Assembly (NCBI RefSeq): GCF_002355515.1
Contig: NZ_AP014809.1
Coordinates: forward strand, 2,876,501-2,940,500
Length of the DNA stretch: 64,000 bases
Origin: Methylorubrum populi
Lineage (GTDB): Bacteria > Pseudomonadota > Alphaproteobacteria > Rhizobiales > Beijerinckiaceae
Direction: 5' to 3'
Shown: in pieces, positions 55,909 through 64,000 of the stretch
Numbering within the stretch: the stretch's first letter is position 1
Layout of the letters: the number at the start of each line of letters is the position of its first letter
Translations under genes and position numbers: made by a program
Notes under the pieces: generated by a model
The model's database searches: none
Seen by the model: only the letters and a program-made list of their open reading frames with translations
Told to the model about the DNA's origin: nothing

Positions 55909-56393
55909 GCCTTCGACCTCTCCTAAGCTTTGAGGTGCTCAGGCTAGGATAAAAGGCCGAAGATATCAAACTCGCGGCAGATTAGCTTTGTTCCGAGACG
56001 GAATTATCGCGAGCGCTCAGATTTTTTAGCTATGCCTTAGCCGTCCCGGGTTCGGCTTGATCGCCGCCGTATCACCCGGCGAATCGGTTGATCGGCGTCA
56101 TTGCCTCGCAAGCGCACGTCACATTTCTCGAGCGGCAACCAATCATGCGCGCCGGAGGACGGGCTTACGAAGCCTATCTCCGTGCCGACAACGCCGCTGC
56201 GCTGTGGAGAGGGGCTCTGTCGTTGTGGCTGGCTATCCCGGTTCTAGCCCTTCGGGAGTAACCGCCGCCGAACGGTCAAGCTCATGTGAGCCCCCGCACG
56301 GCCAAATCGTGGAAAATCCGTAAACAGCAGGGAACCGAGCAAGCACAGTCACGCTTGTAACAGCAAAGATTACTGCACAGGTAGGCACCTGCG
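55909..56393. other. 485-base gap, no gene seen
   Basis: A possible frame at 56057-56323 lacks any family feature and has atypical composition. The first part is locally AT-rich, with GATTTTTTAGC around 56025. This gap holds the promoter of the L,D-transpeptidase gene; no clear terminator or repeat is seen. Confidence 0.45.
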
Positions 56394-57068
56394 ATGAAGA
56401 CCTTGGCATCTGTTCTCGCCGGCGTTGTCGGCGTGTGTGTCCTCGCGACCAACGTCGCCAGCGCATCTCCCTACGATCCGTTCGGATCCGACGGTGACGA
56501 TTACGATCAGGAGCAATCGTCGCCGGGCGGCTGGCCTGTCTACGACCCCTATGCCAACCGGCGGGGTTCCAGCGCCCAGGGTTACGGGCAGGGCTACGGC
56601 GAGGCCGAGGCTGCTCAGGCTCAGGTCGCCCGCATCCCGCGCGAAATCGTGCCCTACAGCACCCGTTACGCACCGGGCACGATCGTCGTCTCGACGGCCG
56701 AGCGTCGGCTCTACTACGTATTGCCGGACGGACAAGCCGTTCGCTACGGCGTCGGCGTCGGACGGCCCGGTTTCACTTGGAGCGGCGTGAACAAGATCAC
56801 CGCCAAGCGCGAGTGGCCGAGCTGGACGCCTCCGGCTGCGATGCTGGCCCGCCGCCCCGATCTGCCGCGCTACATGGCCGGCGGCATCGAGAACCCGCTG
56901 GGTGCCCGGGCGATGTATATCGGTCGGTCCGAGTATCGGATCCACGGCTCCAACGAGCCGGATACGATCGGTCAGGCGGTCTCCTCGGGCTGCATTCGGA
57001 TGACCAACGAGGATGTGACCGATCTCTATTCCCGCGTGAAGGTTGGCGCCACCGTGGTGGTCAACTGA
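56394..57068 (+). CDS. L,D-transpeptidase (YkuD family)
   Basis: A 224-residue exported protein with a signal peptide (1-22) and a C-terminal YkuD catalytic domain. RIHGSNEPDTIGQAVSSGC (Cys about 200) and the following IRMTN supply the His-Ser-Cys region. It makes 3-3 crosslinks in peptidoglycan or attaches proteins to it. A Tyr/Gly/Gln-rich linker (about 45-75) separates the domain from the membrane. The family is common in Rhizobiales, which rely heavily on 3-3 links. Confidence 0.9.
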   Translation: MKTLASVLAGVVGVCVLATNVASASPYDPFGSDGDDYDQEQSSPGGWPVYDPYANRRGSSAQGYGQGYGEAEAAQAQVARIPREIVPYSTRYAPGTIVVSTAERRLYYVLPDGQAVRYGVGVGRPGFTWSGVNKITAKREWPSWTPPAAMLARRPDLPRYMAGGIENPLGARAMYIGRSEYRIHGSNEPDTIGQAVSSGCIRMTNEDVTDLYSRVKVGATVVVN

Positions 57069-57096
57069 CGTTCCTCCCCAATCGAGTCACGGGAAG

Positions 57097-57128
57097 AGAG
57101 CTGCGGCAGTCTTATCCGCCGCAGCTCT
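57097..57128 (+). terminator. hairpin after the L,D-transpeptidase gene
   Basis: AGAGCTGCGGC (57097-57107) pairs with GCCGCAGCTCT (57118-57128), 11 pairs around a 10-base loop. A short T-containing tail (TCTCGCGTTT) follows. It is a plausible terminator of modest strength. Confidence 0.6.
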
Positions 57129-57189
57129 TCTCGCGTTTCATCGACCGGCTGCAGCCTGCCCGCTTTCCTTCAGAGCCGTGCGTCGACCG

Positions 57190-57516
57190 CTACGGGGCAA
57201 CCCGGCCGACGGCGGTCTGCGGGCCGTTCATGAAGGAGACCGGCATGTCGCAGAAGCAGCGGGCGCCGAGGGGGCGCGGCCCCGGCAGAGGGCAGGAGAA
57301 CGGCTGAAGGCCGCTGATACCGGACTGCACGGCGTCGCAGTTCAGACCCATGGCCCGACGTGGCGGACCGCCCCAATCGCGCTGCGCACGGGCGCGCGGC
57401 GGCGGTGCATCGTAGCCGTCGTCGTAATACTGGGCGTGTGCGGGCGCGAGGCTTCCGGCCGCAAGCGCGATCAGGGCTGCAAGGCCGAGTGTGCGAACGG
57501 AACGCATCGTGTCCAT
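57190..57516 (-). CDS. small secreted Cys-containing protein
   Basis: A 108-residue protein with a signal peptide ending APAHA and a mature region with five Cys in NCDAV, FSCPL, RCFCDMP and related spots. The RCFCDMP motif suggests a redox or metal site. An AGGAGG site lies very close to the first ATG (57516); an ATG three codons later is an alternative. I do not recognise the family. Confidence 0.6.
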   Translation of the reverse strand: MDTMRSVRTLGLAALIALAAGSLAPAHAQYYDDGYDAPPPRARAQRDWGGPPRRAMGLNCDAVQSGISGLQPFSCPLPGPRPLGARCFCDMPVSFMNGPQTAVGRVAP

Positions 57517-57631
57517 AACCTCCTGTGGGCCGCCCGCTCGGAGCCGGCAAGGCGTTGAGCCTTGCTTTGCCCGGGCGGCGGAAAAGAGGCGAAGCGAGCG
57601 ACGCAGGGACCAAAACAGGCCCGATACAGGA

Positions 57632-57659
57632 ACGGCCCACTCCGTCGGGAGCGGGCCGT
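57632..57659 (-). terminator. terminator of the phasin gene
   Basis: On the minus strand, ACGGCCCGCTC and GAGTGGGCCGT pair (57649-57659 with 57632-57642; one G-T pair). This is 40 bases past the phasin stop. No strong U-run follows. Confidence 0.55.
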
Positions 57660-57698
57660 CAAGATCGTGACAGGGCGGGGGCGAAGCCGCCGATGGTG

Positions 57699-58175
57699 TT
57701 ACGAGGTCGCCTTCTGCGCGTCGTTGGCGTTCTCGCGAGCGGTCTCGACGCCCTGCTCGTAGGCCTGCCGGGCCTCGGCAGCACCCTGCTGCATCGCGCT
57801 CTTGGCATTCTCGGCGCTCTGCTGAAACGCGCTCTGGGCGAGACCGCCGAACTCCTTGGCCTGCGCCTGGATCGCCGCGAACTGCGCGCGGACGAACTCC
57901 GCTTGGTGCTGCATCGCCTCCTGCACGTCCCGGGCGCGCACCAGTTTCTGAGCGAGGTCGAACGCGGCGTTCACGTTCTGCTCGGCGTATTCGAAGCCGC
58001 GGGTCGAGATGTTGGTGGCGTTGCTGCGGGCGAGGTCCGTCGAACCCTGGACCGTATCCGCCGTACGGCGGGCCGCGCCGATGAACGAGTCGAACGCCTT
58101 GCGAGCCTGCTCGACGCTCTTCTCAGCGAAGTCGCGCATCTCGGTGGGAATCTCGTAATTCGGGGTGCTGTTCAT
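57699..58175 (-). CDS. phasin family protein
   Basis: A 158-residue phasin: an amphipathic, coiled-coil protein coating polyhydroxyalkanoate granules. Residues about 20-150 are strongly helical with heptad-like spacing (EKSVEQARKAFDSFIGAARRTADTV; FDLAQKLVRARDVQEAMQHQAEF), and the Ala/Gln-rich C-terminal half is typical. The ATG at 58175 is used. pha synthesis genes are not in the window. Confidence 0.85.
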   Translation of the reverse strand: MNSTPNYEIPTEMRDFAEKSVEQARKAFDSFIGAARRTADTVQGSTDLARSNATNISTRGFEYAEQNVNAAFDLAQKLVRARDVQEAMQHQAEFVRAQFAAIQAQAKEFGGLAQSAFQQSAENAKSAMQQGAAEARQAYEQGVETARENANDAQKATS

Positions 58176-58361
58176 GCCTGTCTCCTCTGCTTCGCATTGG
58201 ACGCTCGTTGTGCGGCGCACAATGTGCAACGCAAAATAGCGCGGGGGTGACCCTTTTTCCACCCCACGAGGGGCGATTAAGGTTACCAGTTGATAAACGT
58301 GTGTCGGCAGGTTTCAGTGTCCACGTCCGGCGGCAGTTAAGTTACACGGAGCTGTGTGTTC

Positions 58362-60953
58362 ATGCCCCGATCGACCGTCGGCAGGGCTGTGAAGGGGCGT
58401 ATGACCAGGGTTCGGATGGCGGACCGCGCGGCGCATGAACTGTCTCCCGGGAGCGAATCGGGTGTTCGCGCCGCGTTCGCACGGTGGCGCGGCGACGCGT
58501 CGGTGGCGCATCTCGTCCACGAAGGCGGACCGCTGCTCGTTCTCGATGGATCCGCGGAGCGGATCCTCCACGCAGACGGTGCGGCGCTGGCGCTGCGGGC
58601 CGGCATCGCCGACGCGCGCGGCGTCGTCCTTCCCGCTCTGCGCCTGTCCGCGCAGATCGACCGCGCCGGCTCTCTCGATGCACGGCCCCGGATGGTTCGC
58701 CTTCGATTCGATCCGAGCGGCGTCGCGGCCCCGGTGGTCGTCCTCGCCGCCAGGGCCGAGATCGAGCCGGGGCATCCGGTTCTTCTCCTGGCTCCGGTCG
58801 GGCCCTTGCCGTCTCTGCGGCCGTTCGAGGCTGCGCCGGCGAAGATCGATGATGTGCCGCCGGTCACGGCCCCCTCCGTCGCAGCACTCGAGTCCCCGGC
58901 CCCCGAGCCAGACTCGGAGCCGGCTTCTGCTGTGGCCGAGACCGCGGATCGGCCTGCGCGCCTGATCTGGCGCAGCGACGTCGAGGGAGTGTTGACCCAT
59001 GTCTCGCCCGCGCATCCCGACCTGTCCGAGGCTTTGACCGGCCAATCCTGGACGATGCTCGCCGCCGACGGCGTTATCGACGGCTCGGTGCTGATCGAGG
59101 CCCTTTCGGCCCGCAAAACCTTCCGCGCCCTCCCGCTCATCGTGCGCGGGCGAGCCTACGTGCACGCTCTCGAAATCTCGGGCGCCCCCGCGGGCCGCGC
59201 GACGGAGGCGTTCTCCGGCTTCACCGGCTTCGCGATCCTCGGAGAACGGCATCCGCGTCCCGTCGAGGATGAAACGCCGGTGCTCGATCACCCGCCCGAG
59301 CCGGAGCCCATCCGCGAGCCGGAGGCGGATGCCGGCCTGTCGGTGAACGAGCACGCCGCGTTCCGCGAGGTTGCGCGCATTCTCGGTCTGCGGTTCGCCC
59401 CCGACGAGACGGCATCGGACGAGGCACCGATGCCGGCGACGCGAGCGGATGCTCCGGCGGGCAGTTCCGTGATGCCGTTCCCGACGCCGCCGGCCCGGCT
59501 CGCCGAGAACGAGATCCGAGCCCGCGCCGCGCTTGCGGAACTGCTCGAAAGCCTGCCGCTGGGCGTGCTGGTCTATCGCGGGACCGAGATCCTGTTCGCC
59601 AGCCGCGCCTTTCTCGATCTCACCGGCTATCCGGATCTGCCGGCCCTGCGTCAGGCGGGTTTCGCCTACCTCTTCCGCGGTCTGCCGCCGCGGGATCGCG
59701 AGATCATGGGACCGGTTCCCTTCGCTCGGCCCGAAGGCGGCACGGTCGCGCTGTTGGTCGATCGGGCCGGCCTCGTCTGGGAAGGCGTGCCGGCCGAGAT
59801 CTGTCTCGTCCGCGCGATGCCAGCGACGAATGCCGCGCAATCGCCCGCTGTTCCGACCAATGCCGCCCGATTGCGGGCCGAGAAGGTCCTGGACAGCCTC
59901 GAGGAGGGGGTCGTCACCCTCGACGCGGAGGGGCGGGTCGTCGGGCTGAATCCGAGTGCGGCCGAACTCGTCCACGCGCATCCCAAGGAAGTGGTGGGCG
60001 GGCGCTTCGCCGACCTGTTCGCGCCGGAGAGCCTGCCGGCCCTCGAGACGGCCGTCACCGCCTCCCGCCGCTCGGGCGCGAGCGAGATCTTCGGGGTGAC
60101 GCCGCGGACCGGAGCGGCGGCTCTGCGCCTGCGCATCGCCCGCCTGTTGAGCGAGGATGCGCCGGGTTACTGCGCCAGCCTGCGCGAGATACGAGACGAG
60201 GCGCCGTCGCCTCCGGATCCGGTCGCGGGCGCGCCCGCGCGTCCGGGCGAGTCGGGAGCGGATGCCGCCTGGAAGGCCAACGCCCTCGCTCGGGTCAGTC
60301 GCGAGATCCGTCCCTCGCTCAACGCGATCCTCAGTCTCACCGACATGATGCTGTCCGATCGCTTCGACCGGGCGGACGCCGAACGCCTGGAGGCCTATCT
60401 GCGTGAGGTGCGTCTCTCCGGCGGTCGGATCGCCGGCTTGATCGATGATCTGCGCGACCTCGCCGAGATTCAGGCCGGCCGCGGCAAGCTCACCTTCGCC
60501 GACCTCGCCCTCAATGATCTGGTTTCCTCCTGTATTACCGCGCAACAGGCGAAGGCGGCGCGCGACCGCATCGTTCTGCGGACCAGCCTCGCTCCCGATC
60601 TGCCGAATATGCGGGCGGACGAGCGCTCGATCCGGCAGGCGACGCTGACCGTGCTCGGAAACGCCATCCGCGTGACCGAGGCCGGCGGTCAGGTGATTAT
60701 CTCGACGACGCTCGCCGAACGCGGTGAACTGGCAGTACGTGTGCGCGACACCGGCACCGGCATGACCGAGGACGAGCTCACGCGCGCCCTCGAACCGTTC
60801 CGAGCCGATGTCGGTGCCGAAGCGGAGGGAGAAGAACCGGGCTTCGGACTGACCTTGACCAAGGCCCTGGTTGAGGCCAATCGCGGCCGCTTCCGCATCT
60901 CGAGCCGCAAGGACGAGGGCACCTTGGTCGAGATGCTGTTCCCGGCCGCCTGA
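58362..60953 (+). CDS. PAS/HisKA/HATPase protein with the phospho-acceptor His replaced
   Basis: A protein of 863 residues (ATG at 58362; GTG at 58356 possible). The N-terminal half is variable with low-complexity linkers. Two PAS-like regions lie near 405-500 and 505-590, then HisKA (about 635-700) and HATPase_c (about 740-860). In the H-box the expected SHELRTPLN reads SREIRPSLN: the codon at 60300-60302 is CGC (Arg) where His would be CAC. The N-box (LGNAIRVT), G1 (RDTGTGM) and G2 (GFGLTLTKAL) look intact, so ATP binding should survive. The overall pattern resembles the PdhS/DivL branch of CtrA-pathway kinases; DivL has Tyr at this position. Confidence 0.82.
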   Translation: MPRSTVGRAVKGRMTRVRMADRAAHELSPGSESGVRAAFARWRGDASVAHLVHEGGPLLVLDGSAERILHADGAALALRAGIADARGVVLPALRLSAQIDRAGSLDARPRMVRLRFDPSGVAAPVVVLAARAEIEPGHPVLLLAPVGPLPSLRPFEAAPAKIDDVPPVTAPSVAALESPAPEPDSEPASAVAETADRPARLIWRSDVEGVLTHVSPAHPDLSEALTGQSWTMLAADGVIDGSVLIEALSARKTFRALPLIVRGRAYVHALEISGAPAGRATEAFSGFTGFAILGERHPRPVEDETPVLDHPPEPEPIREPEADAGLSVNEHAAFREVARILGLRFAPDETASDEAPMPATRADAPAGSSVMPFPTPPARLAENEIRARAALAELLESLPLGVLVYRGTEILFASRAFLDLTGYPDLPALRQAGFAYLFRGLPPRDREIMGPVPFARPEGGTVALLVDRAGLVWEGVPAEICLVRAMPATNAAQSPAVPTNAARLRAEKVLDSLEEGVVTLDAEGRVVGLNPSAAELVHAHPKEVVGGRFADLFAPESLPALETAVTASRRSGASEIFGVTPRTGAAALRLRIARLLSEDAPGYCASLREIRDEAPSPPDPVAGAPARPGESGADAAWKANALARVSREIRPSLNAILSLTDMMLSDRFDRADAERLEAYLREVRLSGGRIAGLIDDLRDLAEIQAGRGKLTFADLALNDLVSSCITAQQAKAARDRIVLRTSLAPDLPNMRADERSIRQATLTVLGNAIRVTEAGGQVIISTTLAERGELAVRVRDTGTGMTEDELTRALEPFRADVGAEAEGEEPGFGLTLTKALVEANRGRFRISSRKDEGTLVEMLFPAA

Positions 60954-61224
60954 CCCCGCGGCCGGCGATCGATCCGCCGGGGTTCGAGCGACCGCCGGAC
61001 CGCCAATTCTTGTGAAATGGCAGGCCTTTCGCTGTCTTTCTGAGGAAGCGGAGCGGTTTGTGTCACGCCTCCAGTCAATTACAGCGGCGCGTGCTTGCGA
61101 CTAATTGCAGAGCTCGACTTTTTGGTGCTTGCCGGGTGTCTTCCACTGCGCTTATGAGTTTTGAGGAAGCCCCGGCTGCGCGGACCTTCGCGATACGATC
61201 GGGCACCGGCAGGGAAGAAACCAA

Positions 61225-63174
<1,950 letters not shown>

Positions 63175-63382
63175 ACGTGTTCCACCGCTCCGGCCGTCTC
63201 GCGCGGCCCGAGCGGTTCCACGCACGAGACGCGTATCGTAAAGCGGCGGGGGGAACGCGACAGACGCGCCGGTCGCGTTCCCGCGGGGGCGAATGCCAGC
63301 GCCCTGATTGTCATCATCACAGAATAAGCAGCCGATCCCAGCCCGTCGCCGGGCTGAGCCGAGATCGTGCGGGAGGAGATTC

Positions 63383-63769
63383 ATGAGCACCATACAGACG
63401 ACGGGGCCATCCGCGACGTCGGACACCCGCTCGCTTCACGGGGCGGGCGCCCTCGACATGCCCGAGCCCGATCACCGGCTCGACCGCATCGCCGAGCACC
63501 CGATCTTCAAGACGCTGGTTCACGAGCGCACGCGCTTCGGGTGGATTCTCACCGGCCTGATGCTGGTCGTCTATTTCGGCTTCATCGGCCTCATCGCCTT
63601 CGACAAGGCGCTGCTCGCCACCAAGGTCGGGGGCACGGCCTCGCTCGGCTTCTACATGGGCATGTTCGTCATCGTCTTCGCCTTCGTGCTGACGGGCATC
63701 TACGTCGCCCGCGCCAACACCCGCTACGACCGGCTCTCGGCCGACCTCATCCGGAGCCTCGCCAAGTGA
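63383..63769 (+). CDS. yjcH: DUF485 membrane protein YjcH
   Basis: A 128-residue protein with two membrane helices (about 49-68 and 85-107) of the DUF485 family. Such proteins accompany the acetate permease ActP. The ATG at 63383 has a strong GGGAGGAG site. Its TGA overlaps the actP start (TGATG), so the two are translationally coupled. Confidence 0.88.
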   Translation: MSTIQTTGPSATSDTRSLHGAGALDMPEPDHRLDRIAEHPIFKTLVHERTRFGWILTGLMLVVYFGFIGLIAFDKALLATKVGGTASLGFYMGMFVIVFAFVLTGIYVARANTRYDRLSADLIRSLAK

Positions 63770-64000
63770 TGCGCCTCGTTCCCCTCCTCGGCGCCGGCCT
63801 TCTCGCCGCGACCCCGGCGCTTGCCGCCGGGCCGGATCTCGGCGCCGTCCAGCAGCAGGCCACGAACTGGCCCGCGATCTTCATGTTCCTGTTCTTCGTG
63901 CTGTTCACCCTCGGTATCACCTACCGGGCGGCGAAGGGCTCGAAGTCGGCCTCCGACTTCTACGCGGCAGGCGGCGGCATCTCGGCGCGCACCAACTCGC
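63769..64000 (+). CDS. actP: acetate/cation symporter ActP (cut by window end)
   Basis: The first 77 codons of a sodium:solute symporter-family protein. The N-terminus has a signal-like stretch ending PALAA and then [20 protein letters not shown] and [10 protein letters not shown], as in ActP. It imports acetate or glycolate with a cation and works with Acs. The rest lies beyond the window. Confidence 0.9.
   Translation, partial: MRLVPLLGAGLLAATPALAAGPDLGAVQQQATNWPAIFMFLFFVLFTLGITYRAAKGSKSASDFYAAGGGISARTNS

Noticed and set aside
56246..56270. GGTTCTAGCCC with flanking complementary TCCCG/CGGGA, looking like a T-arm
   Set aside because: Loop size and the absent acceptor stem do not fit a tRNA; treated as a chance hairpin.
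56057..56323. 88-residue frame in the gap before the L,D-transpeptidase gene
   Set aside because: No ribosome site, signal peptide or family pattern; composition resembles random GC-rich frames.

Overview
The window is GC-rich, densely coded DNA from an alphaproteobacterium. Gene content points to Hyphomicrobiales (Rhizobiales), most likely the Methylobacterium/Methylorubrum group. The clues are a bc1 operon petABC, the order hisB-(DUF2628)-hisH-hisA-hisF-hisE-coaA, an acs-yjcH-actP acetate operon, a phasin, PAS sensor proteins of Rhizobiales type, and GC-rich palindromic intergenic repeats. Taxonomy is inferred from gene content only. No tRNA, rRNA, CRISPR array, insertion sequence or prophage was seen.

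Layout. 1-8 kb: xerD, a membrane GGDEF protein, a secreted GH3 glucosidase, an isolated yejE permease, a DUF4112 protein and an aminotransferase. 8.1-8.25 kb: a candidate structured small RNA. 8.6-18.4 kb: a tripartite RND efflux operon (adaptor, two permeases, outer-membrane lipoprotein) with palindromic repeats inserted ahead of the last two genes. 18.5-31.3 kb: metabolic and envelope genes (zwf, leuB, a ThDP decarboxylase with a DCC protein, ispA-type synthase, mtgA, class II photolyase), a second candidate small RNA at 29.4 kb, a lone TRAP binding protein and a small phosphatase. 31.3-40.9 kb: a branched-chain amino-acid binding protein followed by a KpsC/KpsS-type capsule locus that includes an export lipoprotein, an LtaS-like sulfatase-fold enzyme, an SDR and a formyltransferase. 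40.9-53.2 kb: metY, petABC, mtnP, a YARHG protein, a Tat-exported phosphoesterase, the his cluster with coaA, and a VOC protein. 53.4-64 kb: an SLT protein, a NepR-like/receiver fusion, a DUF3592 protein, an L,D-transpeptidase, a Cys-containing secreted protein, a phasin, a degenerate histidine kinase, and acs-yjcH-actP (cut by the window edge).

How the genes work together. The petABC, acs/actP, zwf, leuB, his, metY and coaA genes are core metabolism. The RND operon and capsule locus form the cell surface and export part. The most unusual content is in signalling and regulation: a protein joining a NepR-type anti-sigma domain to a receiver domain; a PAS/HisKA/HATPase protein whose phospho-acceptor histidine is arginine; and two terminator-ended candidate small RNAs with their own promoter-like boxes. 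One of these RNAs shows anti-Shine-Dalgarno motifs.
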